Source: an uncultured Bacteroidales bacterium (GTDB lineage Bacteria; Bacteroidota; Bacteroidia; Bacteroidales; Muribaculaceae). Taken from it: a stretch of 64,000 nucleotides of DNA. Shown here in pieces: positions 44,500 through 55,737 of the stretch. Made by a program: the position numbers and the translations under genes. The notes under the pieces were generated by a model. That model was not told where the DNA came from. It was given only the letters and a program-made list of their open reading frames with translations, and did not search any database. Positions within the stretch are counted from its first letter, which is position 1; every line of letters starts with the position of its first letter. Where the stretch lies: contig CACXLJ010000001.1 in NCBI GenBank assembly GCA_902768435.1, positions 62,001 to 126,000 on the forward strand. The letters are read 5' to 3'.

Positions 44500-46347
44500 T
44501 TAGAATAATTTCTCAATCTGCTCGTTGCTAATCACCGATATAACGGTTTTGCCATCGGGCGTGTAGTTTGGATTAGGCAACTGCAACAACTTGACCAGCA
44601 GATCTTCCATCTCATCATCATTCAGCGTTTTGCCGTATGGTATCGCAGAGTTCTTTGCCACAGTCAAGGCAATTTTGCTATACACGGTTTCGCTAATGCT
44701 CTCTCCTCCCGTCGTGATGCTTTCTATCACTTGGAGCAAGGTATCTTTTACATCAAAAGTTCCCATTCCGGCAGGAATGGCGTTGATCGACCAGTCGTTG
44801 CCCCCAAGTTGCGAAAGAGTAAAACCAACTTTCTCCATTTCAGGTTCAAGTTCTTTTAGAATGATATTCTGTGAAGGCGTGAGGTGTATGATGTCGGGGA
44901 ACAACACCGATTGCGACTTCACCTTCTCCCCCTTGATTTGATGGATATACTGTTCATAGAGCACTTTGATGTGTGCCCTGTGCTGGTCAATGAGCATGAG
45001 TCCCGACTTGATGGGCGAAAGCAGATAACGGGATTTAAACTGTATGCATTTGCTCACTCCAAGATCGCTCTCAATAACTCGTTCGGTTTGAGTGTCCTTA
45101 TCGGTTGTAGGCAAGTCTGAGAAATCAGATGAATCAAACTGTGAATCTTGTTTGTTGCCAGTAAAATTGACATATAGTTTTTCCCAATCAGTAATAATTT
45201 CTTTATCGGGCGACTTGTAAGTCCTTTGAGTTGTTTTCACTTGAAATGGATTGTAAGTCGGATCGGCACCATTGGCAGGCGGAGTAACTGTAGTGTGTTG
45301 ACTGAGATTGGGAACGTTGATGGCCCCCTCTTGATCAAAGTCAATTTGAGGAACTGCACTGAAACGCCCTATCGATTCCTTTACGGCAGCCGCTAGAATT
45401 TGCCAAATCGGCACTTCGTTCTCAAATTTTATCTCCGTTTTAGTTGGATGAATATTGACGTCTATCGTTTCGGGATCTACATCAAAGACAATGAAATAGT
45501 TGGGTTGTGTATCGGCTGGTATAATCTGGTCGTAGCACGACAGTATTGCCTTGTGGAAATACGGATGCCGCATATACCTCCCGTTGACAAACAGATATTG
45601 AAGCGCACCGCGTCGGCGGGCATTTTCAGGTTTCCCCACAAATCCATGCAAGCTCACAAGACTTGTGTTGATGTTCAAGGGTACTATCTGCTGATCGATG
45701 TTTCGTCCAAACAGGGCCGAAATGCGCTGCTTGAGATTGCCCTTCATGAGTTTATACATCACATTTCCGTTGTGAGTGAGCATAAACTCCACCTCTGGGT
45801 TAATCAGTGCCAGCTTTTCAAACTCCTTGATGATATTACTAAGTTCTACTTGATTGCTTTTCAAGAACTTGCGTCTTGCTGGAACATTGAAAAACAAATT
45901 CTTGATCATGAAGTTTGAGCCTTCAGGGCACATGTCAGGTTCTTGACTTTCGCAAGTCGATGAATTAATGAAGATTTTTGTGCCTAACTCAGCGCCATGG
46001 CGCCTGGTGCGAAGCTCAACATGTGAGATAGCCGAAATCGATGCCAAGGCTTCGCCTCTAAAGCCCATAGTGTGCAAGGTGAAGAGGTCGCTGGCCTGAG
46101 AAATCTTTGAGGTGCTGTGCCTTTCAAAGGCCAAACGGGCATCGGTTTCACTCATGCCGTCGCCGTTGTCGATAACCTGGATGAGCGTGCGTCCAGCATC
46201 TTTCAGGACAATCTCTATGCGTGTGGCATGGGCGTCAATAGCATTTTCGACAAGTTCCTTAATAACCGAAGCAGGTCGCTGTATCACTTCGCCAGCAGCA
46301 ATCTGGTTAGCAACGGAATCGGGCAATAATTTTATCACATCACTCAT
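44500..46347 (-). CDS. mutL: DNA mismatch repair protein MutL
   Basis: MutL links MutS to the downstream steps of mismatch repair. The 615-aa protein has an intact GHKL ATPase (IAAGEVIQRPASVIKELVEN, DNGDGM, HTMGFRGEALASI; about 1-330) and a C-terminal dimerisation domain (about 430-610). The endonuclease motif DQHA-(2)-E-(4)-E reads DQHRAHIKVLYE (454-465): the central Glu is Ile460. The metal-site motifs ACR and CPHGRP read VAKNSAI and YTPDGKT (595-601). So this MutL should lack nicking activity. It overlaps the OstA-like gene by ATGA. Confidence 0.95.
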   Translation of the reverse strand: MSDVIKLLPDSVANQIAAGEVIQRPASVIKELVENAIDAHATRIEIVLKDAGRTLIQVIDNGDGMSETDARLAFERHSTSKISQASDLFTLHTMGFRGEALASISAISHVELRTRRHGAELGTKIFINSSTCESQEPDMCPEGSNFMIKNLFFNVPARRKFLKSNQVELSNIIKEFEKLALINPEVEFMLTHNGNVMYKLMKGNLKQRISALFGRNIDQQIVPLNINTSLVSLHGFVGKPENARRRGALQYLFVNGRYMRHPYFHKAILSCYDQIIPADTQPNYFIVFDVDPETIDVNIHPTKTEIKFENEVPIWQILAAAVKESIGRFSAVPQIDFDQEGAINVPNLSQHTTVTPPANGADPTYNPFQVKTTQRTYKSPDKEIITDWEKLYVNFTGNKQDSQFDSSDFSDLPTTDKDTQTERVIESDLGVSKCIQFKSRYLLSPIKSGLMLIDQHRAHIKVLYEQYIHQIKGEKVKSQSVLFPDIIHLTPSQNIILKELEPEMEKVGFTLSQLGGNDWSINAIPAGMGTFDVKDTLLQVIESITTGGESISETVYSKIALTVAKNSAIPYGKTLNDDEMEDLLVKLLQLPNPNYTPDGKTVISVISNEQIEKLF

Positions 46348-48182
46348 TTTATTTCTCCTTCCTTCTTTTGTAGTTCTTCTTGATTAACAGTGCCATCCCC
46401 GTCAATTCCTTTCGAGAGCGAGATGCGCTCCAGTTCTTTCTCTTGTACGGTATAGGGACTATTGATCATTGTTTTCATTTCATCTGAAATGTTGAAAATG
46501 TCATCTGGGTTCTTGGGTCTGAGGTCGTCGAACCACTTGAATGCCTTTTCAAGGTACAGCTGTGATTTCTTGATGGCAAACAGTGGTGTCACAGTGCCGT
46601 TCACTTCTGGCCAAAGCTTGATTTTCTCCACCTCTTGACGCGATTTGAGGTCGATCGACAGGAATCCACTTTCGGTGCGCACGCACTTGTTATAGGTTGA
46701 ATCCTGCTCCATGGGGAAAAACACTGTGCGTACATTTCCAGTCACATCCACATGCCTTAAGTCTACACCCTTGCGGCGCTTGCCGTTCTCGACTGTATCC
46801 ACTTTCTCAAAAAAGGCCTTTATTGTTTTTCCTGTCAACTGGTTATAATATACTTCACCCAGATGTTCAACGAGCAATCCCTGGTTGGGAATAGTTGCCC
46901 AGTCAATCGATGTGCTGTCTTGCAGATGGACATTGATTTCGTTATCGCTATAAATTTGCCTTTCGCCACTCCACACAATGGGATGGTTATACAGGTTGAG
47001 TATCGAGTCGTTATTGGCAAAAGTCAAATAACCGCATAATCCCTGCACATCTTTTCTGTAAAAACGCACGCCATTGGTAGCCATGAGCACTCTCACGCTA
47101 TCGGTGCCATTATAGTACACATAGGTCTTGAGTGTGTCTCCATGGAAATAGAGCGTGTCGTTCTTCGAAAACTCTCGTGCTCGTGCCCGTTTTGTGGCAA
47201 AGGATACATGTGTGGTCTCATTATGATAGCCATAGTCGCCATCCAGTATCAAGTCGCGCTTAGGATCGGTCAGCACGATGGAGCCACGAGCGTTGCCTTC
47301 GCCTTTCTTGCGGTCATAATACAGCGTGTCGCCCGTAAGGGTCTTACCGTCTTTTGCAACAAGCCTGGACCGGTTATAGAGTGTTGACTGTTCGGTAGCT
47401 GTGTTATAGACGCCTTCATTAGTGTATATCTTGTTGCTATCCGATACAATCACAGTCTCTTCAAGTATAGTTGCAACTTTAGAGCGTGTGTCATAGTTCA
47501 TGCGCTCGGTGTTCATCACATACTTGTCCTTCTTGTTCACGAGTACCACATTCTCTGAGAAGTATGCCCTGTCGGTATTGAAGTCATAGGAGCCAAGTAT
47601 CGATGACAAGTCTTTGCCATCGGTATCCTTCAGATTACCGCCATCATAGTATCGGCCCGTGTTAGCCTTCACATCATAGTCGATGTAGTCTGAAGATAGT
47701 ACGCGACCGTCTTTTTCAATAACCACATTTTCCATGAGGTTCAGCATCTCGGTGATTCCGTCGTAATGCAGATTTTTGGCCGAACCCGTCATGTTTTTGC
47801 CCCTCTCCATTCTCACATTTCCAAATGCATCGATGCTGTTGGTCTGGTCATAGAAATGAGCACTGTCGCAGTAAAGATACATGTTGCCACGACGGAAGAC
47901 CACATTGTAACGCAAAATCTGGAACTCAAAATTGTTGGAGTTTGCTTCTAGGATATCGGCATGCTCAAGAAACACTTTGTTTGGCTGGTATCTGTCGGCC
48001 TTGGGTATTTGGGGCGTTATCTTCTTGATTTGACGGCCACTTTGGGGTTTGCGTGTCTGTTTGATGTCATTGGCAGCATAAATAGTACCAATGCCAATCA
48101 AGGAGAAAAGAATCAAAAGGCATAAGATGTTTTTCTTGCTCTTATGCCTTGATTGTGACTTGTATGACAGGTTTTTGATCAA
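46344..48182 (-). CDS. OstA-like LPS-transport-related protein
   Basis: A 612-aa exported protein with an N-terminal hydrophobic signal (NILCLLILFSLIGIGTIYA) and repeated beta-strand units typical of the OstA/LptA fold: NVVFRRGNMYLYCDSAHFYDQ, YDGITEMLNLMENVVIEKDGRVL, and so on (about 70-430). The domain forms the periplasmic LPS-carrying bridge in LptA/LptD proteins. Bacteroidetes have this stand-alone OstA-like version besides LptD. No ATG is available near the start; TTG at 48182 is the best candidate, 7 bp after the parvulin gene, and preserves a Lys-rich signal n-region. The last residues overlap the mutL start. Confidence 0.85.
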   Translation of the reverse strand: MIKNLSYKSQSRHKSKKNILCLLILFSLIGIGTIYAANDIKQTRKPQSGRQIKKITPQIPKADRYQPNKVFLEHADILEANSNNFEFQILRYNVVFRRGNMYLYCDSAHFYDQTNSIDAFGNVRMERGKNMTGSAKNLHYDGITEMLNLMENVVIEKDGRVLSSDYIDYDVKANTGRYYDGGNLKDTDGKDLSSILGSYDFNTDRAYFSENVVLVNKKDKYVMNTERMNYDTRSKVATILEETVIVSDSNKIYTNEGVYNTATEQSTLYNRSRLVAKDGKTLTGDTLYYDRKKGEGNARGSIVLTDPKRDLILDGDYGYHNETTHVSFATKRARAREFSKNDTLYFHGDTLKTYVYYNGTDSVRVLMATNGVRFYRKDVQGLCGYLTFANNDSILNLYNHPIVWSGERQIYSDNEINVHLQDSTSIDWATIPNQGLLVEHLGEVYYNQLTGKTIKAFFEKVDTVENGKRRKGVDLRHVDVTGNVRTVFFPMEQDSTYNKCVRTESGFLSIDLKSRQEVEKIKLWPEVNGTVTPLFAIKKSQLYLEKAFKWFDDLRPKNPDDIFNISDEMKTMINSPYTVQEKELERISLSKGIDGDGTVNQEELQKKEGEIK

Positions 48183-48189
48183 TTCTTTT

Positions 48190-49539
48190 TTATTGCTTTA
48201 ACCAGTTGTACTTGAATTCACAGTTGCGCCAGCCCTCTTCAATGTATACATAGGTCTTCTTTTGCTTTTCATCGACCCACTTTTCAATGATGTCGGCTTT
48301 CTTTTTGTTTTCATACATGCCTTTGAGCGTTTGGTAATCCTCTGCCAAATCAGCCTTATGGCCTTCGATTCGCTTCACCAGTTTTACCAGTGCCACTTGC
48401 TTGCGATTGGTGGCAGCATTCATCATGATGAAAGGCTCTGAAATTTCACCCACTTGCATGTTGTCGACATGCTTGGCCACTTCAGGGGGAAGGTCGGCCA
48501 TCTCAAACAGGGTTGTATGATTCCTCTCATTAAGCATCATGCCGTTATTGTTGCGAGAGTCCTTGTCTTGCGACACATACATGGCAGCTTCTTCAAAGGT
48601 GTATTTGTTCGCTGCCACATCGGTTTTCAGTGAATCCAGTTTCACAAGAGCTTCATTCAAGTCTTTCTCGTTCACCTTGGGACGCAGCAAGATGTGACGG
48701 GTGTTGATGCGGTCACCGCGCTTCTCTATCAATTGAATGATGTGATAGCCTGCTTCGGTTTCTACAATTTTAGACACCTTTTTAGGGTCGTTCAAGTTAA
48801 ATGCCACATTGGCATATTCAGGAAGCAGCTCAGCACGGCCTTTAAATCCGATTTCGCCACCGTAGGTCGACGAACCGTCTTCTGAATAAAGGATGGCCAA
48901 AGTCGAGAAGTCGCTCTCACCCGAGTTCACCTTCTGGGTGTAATCGCGCAGACGGGCTTTCACCTCATCAATCTCTTGCTGTGGTATTACAGGATTAATT
49001 GTGATAATCTCAACTTGGACTTGTCTTGGAATATAGGGCAGAGAGTCCTGAGGCAGTGTGTTGAAATATTTTCTGACATCGGCTGGGGTTGCCTTCACAT
49101 TCTTGGTCAGGTTATTCTGAACTTGCTGAATAGTGTACTGGTCTCTGACAGTATTGATGAGTTGCTCACGCAATTCGGGCATAGGTTTGCGGAAGTACTC
49201 TTCAACCTTTTCTTTGGAACCAAGATTGGCAATGAAATAGTTGATTCGGGCATCCACACTTTGCATCACTATATTGTTCGACACTTCGACGGTGTCGATT
49301 TTAGCCTGATGCAGGAAGAGTTTGTTAATAGCCATCTGCTCGGGGATGGCGCAATAAGGATTGCCAGGAATGGCAATATGCTCGTACTGCGACTGTATGT
49401 ACTGCTCTTCAACATCGGATTTAAAGATGGGCTCATCGCCTACAACCCAAACAACCTCTTCAGCCACATTGTTCTGAGCGTAACTGAAAAAGCATGAAAA
49501 TATTGCTAAACAAACAATTGAAACTAATTTCGTTCTCAT
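48190..49539 (-). CDS. SurA-like periplasmic peptidyl-prolyl isomerase
   Basis: A 449-aa outer-membrane-protein chaperone. Signal peptide MRTKLVSIVCLAIFSCFFSYAQ; SurA N-domain (VWVVGDEPIFKSDVEEQYIQ, about 28-160); first parvulin domain (about 172-272; GESDFSTLAILYSEDGSSTYGGEIGF); second parvulin domain (about 280-390; INTRHILLRPK). The second domain lacks some Pro-isomerase consensus and may be a binding domain only. Its position beside an OstA-like LPS transport gene suggests joint outer-membrane assembly. The 5' leader carries hairpins (49566-49611). Confidence 0.88.
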   Translation of the reverse strand: MRTKLVSIVCLAIFSCFFSYAQNNVAEEVVWVVGDEPIFKSDVEEQYIQSQYEHIAIPGNPYCAIPEQMAINKLFLHQAKIDTVEVSNNIVMQSVDARINYFIANLGSKEKVEEYFRKPMPELREQLINTVRDQYTIQQVQNNLTKNVKATPADVRKYFNTLPQDSLPYIPRQVQVEIITINPVIPQQEIDEVKARLRDYTQKVNSGESDFSTLAILYSEDGSSTYGGEIGFKGRAELLPEYANVAFNLNDPKKVSKIVETEAGYHIIQLIEKRGDRINTRHILLRPKVNEKDLNEALVKLDSLKTDVAANKYTFEEAAMYVSQDKDSRNNNGMMLNERNHTTLFEMADLPPEVAKHVDNMQVGEISEPFIMMNAATNRKQVALVKLVKRIEGHKADLAEDYQTLKGMYENKKKADIIEKWVDEKQKKTYVYIEEGWRNCEFKYNWLKQ

Positions 49540-49565
49540 CGATTATATGTTTAATTGAATAAAAC

Positions 49566-49611
49566 TCTGCCCAATGGCAGGAACTGTTTTTAGGCCGAAA
49601 CAGTCGTTCGG
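49566..49611 (-). promoter_or_regulatory. Leader hairpins of the SurA-like gene
   Basis: Three stems: ctgcc/ggcag (49566-49570/49575-49579), ccgaa/ttcgg (49595-49599/49607-49611) and actgttt/aaacagt (49583-49589/49598-49604). The last two share bases, so they exclude each other. They could form a switch in the 5' UTR, 27 nt before the ATG. Confidence 0.4.
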
Positions 49612-49710
49612 TTTAAAACTTTGCAAATTTCCTCATTTTTTGTCTAATAACAAAATTTCAACACTTAATATAAATTAATATTCTCTATAAATTATAGTAT
49701 TTATATAACA

Positions 49711-49744
49711 AAGCCCTTCACTTCCAATTTGGAGCAAAGGGCTT
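49711..49744 (-). terminator. Terminator-like hairpin after the larger parvulin gene
   Basis: An 8-bp stem (aagccctt/aagggctt) with an inner ccaa/ttgg hairpin, followed on the minus strand by ttgttatataa. The T-run is weak. Confidence 0.55.
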
Positions 49745-49764
49745 AGCTTGGGTATTTTTGATAA

Positions 49765-51690
49765 TTACTTCTTGACTTGTTTAAGGACTTTCTTGTTGAT
49801 TTCTACATGATATTTCTTGTGGAGCTCATCAACCCAGTTCTTTTCCAACAGGTCTTGGTAGTCCGAGGTTACTTGTCCCTTCACATCGGTGTAGTCTTCT
49901 GGGGCATTGATAATGCCACCTTCAAGCACCATTGCTACAGGATAATTAGAGTCAATCTTTTCATCATTCGAAACATTGAATACAATGCGGTCGGCGAGGT
50001 CGTTTTCGCCCTGAGCAAAGTTCATGCGTTCCATTTTGATGTCTCGTTTATACTTGTTGTGAAGCGTTGTGGTCAAGCTATCGACACCAATTGTGGGGAT
50101 ATCGGCTTTCACGGCTTGCAGGATTGAATCGCTCTTGGCCGACAGAATGATGCCTTTAAAGTGCGGATGTTCCCAAGTGTAGTTCTTACGGTTTGCTTCA
50201 AAGAATTTTCTCAGTCCTGTAGTGTCTTTGCTTGCGCCTTCCCACACCTTTTTGTTGCTTATCTCAAACAGCAGCATGCCGTCGCGATACTCATTGATGA
50301 GATTGCGATACTCTACATTGTCGTTGATGAGATTATCAACATAGTATTTCATAATCTCTTTCTTGGCAATGGGTTCTACTTGCGACAGGATGTAAGCCTT
50401 TGCTGCTTCATTGTTCATCTTAGCCTTGGGATTGATAACCTTGGCAATGGCCGAAGCAGGGATTGTTACGCCATTAGCATATTCGCAAATGGGGAAATTG
50501 GAGTTTTTGAGTACACTTGCCACAAAAGCAGAGTCGTATTGGCCATGTTTCGTGATTTCAGTTTGGATAAAATCAGCAAATTTTGAGTTCTCTTTATACT
50601 TATAGAACTCCATGGCTTCTTTCAACTTGGCATCTCGAGGAGCATTTGCTCGTTCATCGCGTGACATCTGAGCCTCGATGCCTTTCCTTGCTTCTTCTAA
50701 AGTAGGAGTATCTTTATGGGCCAGTTTCTTAACGATATGGTAGCCGTAATTCGTTTCAAAGGGGGCCGACATTTCACCGTCATTCAGTTCGAACGATACT
50801 TTCTCGAATGGTTTCACCATGCGGTTAACGCCAAAGTAAGGCAATTTACCGCCGTTCTTTGCCGAACCGGGATCTTGTGAGTGAGTTTTGGCCATTTCTT
50901 CAAAATCAGCACCATTTAACAAAGCAGTATAAATGGAGTCGATCTGTTGTTTGATAACAGCTTTTGCCGAGTCGTTGGCACCGCGAGGGAAGAGTCTGAG
51001 AATGTGTTCCACCTCAACAGTACCCAAGTCTTTACGCCTGTCATTCACTCTAATCAAGTGGTTGCCAAAGTCGGTTCTGAAGGGTTTGCACATCTCCCCT
51101 ATTGGTGTGTTAAAAGCCTGATACTCCCAAACATAAGGGAAGAGGCCTGAGGAGATGAAACCGTAGTGACCTTGATTGTTTTTCACCGACGGGTCGATTG
51201 AGAACTTCTTGGCGAGTTCGTAAAAGTCTTCACCGTTGATCACACAGTTGCGAATGCTGTCCATGCGGGCCAGAATAGCGTCATTCTCAACCTTGTCCTT
51301 GCCCAAGGGAAGCATGATATGGTCAACATCTACATTATATTTCATGCGTTCGTAAGCCTCATTGACCAGTTTCTCTCTCACCGAGACATCTTCAAGGAAA
51401 GGCTTCACGAGATCGGCCTTGTAGCCATCAAATTCTTTCTGGAACGACTCGAGCGTGTCGATTTTTGCTGCCTCGGCATCGGCAACCTTCAGTTTGTAGG
51501 TCACGAAGCGGTCAACATATTGGTCTAACGACTCTTGCTGTACTTGTTGTTGGTTGTTCTTGTTGTAAAGATATTCAAACTCCGATAGTTTTATCTCTTT
51601 ACCATTAATTTTCATTAATACGGGATCTTTAGCTGCCAGCGCCATTAAGGCGGTACCTGCTAATGCGCAAAGAATCAATTTACTTTTCAT
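49765..51690 (-). CDS. Large peptidyl-prolyl isomerase with two parvulin domains
   Basis: A 641-aa exported chaperone with signal peptide MKSKLILCALAGTALMALAA and an N-terminal helical domain (INGKEIKLSEFEYLYNKNN, about 30-120). Two parvulin domains follow (about 120-220: VDVDHIMLPL; about 225-330: VEVEHILRLFPRG, with FSIDPSVKNNQGHYGF and HSQDPGSAKNGGKLPYFG). The long C-terminal region (340-641) has no family I recognise. It lies 98 bp after guaB and is probably transcribed with it. Likely helps fold outer membrane proteins. Confidence 0.85.
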   Translation of the reverse strand: MKSKLILCALAGTALMALAAKDPVLMKINGKEIKLSEFEYLYNKNNQQQVQQESLDQYVDRFVTYKLKVADAEAAKIDTLESFQKEFDGYKADLVKPFLEDVSVREKLVNEAYERMKYNVDVDHIMLPLGKDKVENDAILARMDSIRNCVINGEDFYELAKKFSIDPSVKNNQGHYGFISSGLFPYVWEYQAFNTPIGEMCKPFRTDFGNHLIRVNDRRKDLGTVEVEHILRLFPRGANDSAKAVIKQQIDSIYTALLNGADFEEMAKTHSQDPGSAKNGGKLPYFGVNRMVKPFEKVSFELNDGEMSAPFETNYGYHIVKKLAHKDTPTLEEARKGIEAQMSRDERANAPRDAKLKEAMEFYKYKENSKFADFIQTEITKHGQYDSAFVASVLKNSNFPICEYANGVTIPASAIAKVINPKAKMNNEAAKAYILSQVEPIAKKEIMKYYVDNLINDNVEYRNLINEYRDGMLLFEISNKKVWEGASKDTTGLRKFFEANRKNYTWEHPHFKGIILSAKSDSILQAVKADIPTIGVDSLTTTLHNKYKRDIKMERMNFAQGENDLADRIVFNVSNDEKIDSNYPVAMVLEGGIINAPEDYTDVKGQVTSDYQDLLEKNWVDELHKKYHVEINKKVLKQVKK

Positions 51691-51788
51691 ATAAATATTA
51701 TGTCTTTGATTATGTTAATCAATGTTTACAGGTAAATAACGATAGATTGTTGAATATATTATATTAATTCATATCTTTTTTTTAAAAA

Positions 51789-53264
<1,476 letters not shown>

Positions 53265-53351
53265 TTAGGAGTTTTAGAGTTATATCTTTTACTTGATGTA
53301 GATTCTAACCCAAATTTGGGCCAATTCGAATCTGCGTCATTATTTTGCATA

Positions 53352-53359
53352 CAAAATTA
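53352..53359 (-). promoter_or_regulatory. -7 box of guaB
   Basis: TAATTTTG on the minus strand, 90 bp before the guaB ATG at 53261, and downstream of the recQ terminator. No strict -33. Confidence 0.5.
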
Positions 53360-53392
53360 CTCTTTTTCTGCGACATATCACTCGCTCTAAAT

Positions 53393-53428
53393 GAAAAAAA
53401 ATCCCAATGCTTGAATGCATTGAGATTT
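53393..53428 (-). terminator. Terminator of recQ
   Basis: On the minus strand aaatctcaatgc / gcattgggattt (one mismatch) with loop attcaa, followed by a run of eight T. It separates recQ from guaB. Confidence 0.8.
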
Positions 53429-53448
53429 TTTAACCTTTATTTCAATAA

Positions 53449-55626
53449 TTAGTTGGCATTTTCACTGTAGAACTTGATGCGCATCAACCTCAGTTCCTCA
53501 TCGGTGAATTCTGGTCCCAGTTCCTCTCTTGCCTGTGCCATGGCATCGGTGTCGCTGGTTTCGAAATACTCATAGATTTCATCTTGATGCTCTTCATCTA
53601 TCACTTCATTAATATAGTAATCAATGTTGATTTTAGTTCCCGAGTAAACAATGGCTTCAATCTCCTTGAGCAGTTCATCGAAGGTCAGGCCTTGTGATTG
53701 CGCCAGCGAGTCGAGTTCAATCTTGCGGTCGATGCCCTGGATAAGAGCAATTTTGCGCTTGCTCTTGTTGGGCACGGTTTTAACACGCAAGTCTTCGGGG
53801 CGTGTTATCTCGTTTTCTTCAACATAGTTCTTGATGGCTTCAACAAATGGCTGGCCAAAACGCTTTGCCTTGCTTGCGCCAACTCCTGGAATGTTCTGTA
53901 ATTCCTCCAGTGTGACGGGATATGAAGTCGACATGGCAGCAATGGCGGGATCCTGGAAAATAATGTAGGGCGGCTTTCCAATTTTGTTGGCAGTGTCTTT
54001 CCGCAATCCTTTCAGAATGGCAAACAGTTCCGGGTCGAGCACACTGCTGGCTCCATCGGGCACATCTTGTTCGTCGGTATGTGAGAAGTCACGGTCTTCT
54101 ACAATCATAAAGGGCTCCTTAGACTCAAGGAATTTATGGCCCATGGGGGTAATCTTCAGCAAGCCATAATTCTCGATATCACGATTAATATAACCGGCAA
54201 TAATGGCCTGATTGATGACAGCGCCCAAAAATCTCTCGTCGCGCTCTTGCATGCAACCAAACTCCTCAAGCAAATTGTGCTTGAACGATTTCACTATGGT
54301 CGTTTGTTTGCCGAGCATGACTTCAATCACATAGTCGGCCTTAAACTTCTCTTTCAGTGCGAGGGTGGTTTCGATAGCCGCACACAGTTCTTCGCGCGCC
54401 TCAATCTTCTTGCGTGGATGCAGGCAGTTGTCGCAACATCCGCAATTGTCTTCGGCATATTCTTCTCCAAAATAGTGAAGAAGAGATTTGCGTCGACAAA
54501 CCGACGACTCGGCATAGGTGGCAGTTTCTTGCAGCAACTGCTTGCCAATCTCTTGCTCTTGAACGGGTTTGCCCTGCATGAATTTCTGCAGTTTGTTCAA
54601 GTCTTTCTTGGCATAGAATGTGATGCACTTGCCCTCGCCGCCGTCACGGCCAGCGCGTCCGGTCTCCTGATAGTATCCCTCAAGACTCTTGGGAATGTCG
54701 TAGTGAATCACAAATCGCACATCGGGCTTGTCAATGCCCATGCCAAAAGCAATTGTAGCAACTATCACATCAACCTCTTCGTTCAAGAACTTGTCTTGAT
54801 TTTCCGACCGCGTCTGGCTGTCCATGCCTGCATGATAGGCCAGCGCCTTGATATCATTTACTCGGAGGGTCTCGGCCAGTTCTTCAACTTTCTTGCGGCT
54901 CAAGCAATATATGATGCCCGATTTGCCCGGCATGGATTTCACATAGCGAATGATGTCCTTATCCACATCGGCAAGTTTGGGCCTCACTTCATAATACAAG
55001 TTAGGACGGTTGAACGACAACTTGAACACTGTGGCATCGGTGATTTTCAAGTTCTTCATGATGTCGTGCTGCACTTTCGGGGTGGCGGTGGCTGTGAGTG
55101 CAATAATGGGTCGCTTGCCAATTCCGTCAATGATATCGCGCAGTTTCCTGTATTCAGGTCTGAAGTCATGTCCCCATTCCGATATACAGTGAGCCTCATC
55201 GATAGCATAAAACGACACTTTCACCTTTTTGAGAAACTCAATGTTCTCTTCTTTGGTGAGCGATTCAGGTGCTACATAGAGCAGACGGGTTTTCCCCTCA
55301 AGTATATCGTTTTTGACTTGATCGATGGCCTGCCTGTTGAGAGAAGAATTCAAGAAATGGGCAATTCCTTCTACTTCGCTGTAGTTGCGCATAGCATCGA
55401 CTTGGTTTTTCATGAGTGCTATCAATGGCGATATGACCACTGCAGTCCCCTCCATGATTAATGAAGGCAACTGGTAGCATAGCGATTTTCCACCTCCAGT
55501 GGGCATCAGCACAAAACCATCCTTTTCTTCAAGAAGGTTCATGATAATGTCCTCTTGATATCCTTTGAAAGTATCAAATCCAAAATGCCTTTTCAGTTCA
55601 GCCGTAAGAGTTTTTTTGTCTATCAT
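53449..55626 (-). CDS. recQ: ATP-dependent DNA helicase RecQ
   Basis: RecQ unwinds DNA 3' to 5' in recombination and fork repair. The 725-aa protein has Walker A TGGGKSLCYQLP (about 44-55), DEAH box AIDEAHCISEWGHDFRPEY, helicase motif VI QETGRAGRDG, the RecQ-C zinc site (CRRKSLLHYFGE ... CGCCDNC, about 370-400), a winged helix and an HRDC domain (about 525-605). A further C-terminal helical region (610-725) with an acidic end is typical of the long Bacteroidetes form. ATG 55626 is used; the TTG at 55638 is four codons earlier. Box TATATTTG lies at complement(55664-55671). Confidence 0.95.
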   Translation of the reverse strand: MIDKKTLTAELKRHFGFDTFKGYQEDIIMNLLEEKDGFVLMPTGGGKSLCYQLPSLIMEGTAVVISPLIALMKNQVDAMRNYSEVEGIAHFLNSSLNRQAIDQVKNDILEGKTRLLYVAPESLTKEENIEFLKKVKVSFYAIDEAHCISEWGHDFRPEYRKLRDIIDGIGKRPIIALTATATPKVQHDIMKNLKITDATVFKLSFNRPNLYYEVRPKLADVDKDIIRYVKSMPGKSGIIYCLSRKKVEELAETLRVNDIKALAYHAGMDSQTRSENQDKFLNEEVDVIVATIAFGMGIDKPDVRFVIHYDIPKSLEGYYQETGRAGRDGGEGKCITFYAKKDLNKLQKFMQGKPVQEQEIGKQLLQETATYAESSVCRRKSLLHYFGEEYAEDNCGCCDNCLHPRKKIEAREELCAAIETTLALKEKFKADYVIEVMLGKQTTIVKSFKHNLLEEFGCMQERDERFLGAVINQAIIAGYINRDIENYGLLKITPMGHKFLESKEPFMIVEDRDFSHTDEQDVPDGASSVLDPELFAILKGLRKDTANKIGKPPYIIFQDPAIAAMSTSYPVTLEELQNIPGVGASKAKRFGQPFVEAIKNYVEENEITRPEDLRVKTVPNKSKRKIALIQGIDRKIELDSLAQSQGLTFDELLKEIEAIVYSGTKINIDYYINEVIDEEHQDEIYEYFETSDTDAMAQAREELGPEFTDEELRLMRIKFYSENAN

Positions 55627-55663
55627 GATTATCGGCAAATGTTAATCTTTTCATTTACTCATA

Positions 55664-55671
55664 CAAATATA
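55664..55671 (-). promoter_or_regulatory. -7 box of recQ
   Basis: TATATTTG on the minus strand, 37 bp before ATG 55626 and just after the clpX terminator. Confidence 0.5.
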
Positions 55672-55673
55672 AT

Positions 55674-55714
55674 AAAAAAATGCGGAATAAAAAAAAATAG
55701 TCAATTATTCCGCA
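55674..55714 (-). terminator. Terminator of the tig-clpP-clpX operon
   Basis: A perfect 10-bp stem (tgcggaataa / ttattccgca), 14-nt loop, and runs of A and T on both sides, so it can work in both directions. It lies 24 bp after the clpX stop. Confidence 0.85.
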
Positions 55715-55737
55715 CTTTTTTAAAATATTTTTGATTT

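Noticed and set aside
54136..55461. 441-codon open frame opposite recQ
   Set aside because: It lies wholly antisense to a well-supported recQ. The product has no recognisable domain and shows the Val/His/Leu-rich composition typical of antisense shadows.
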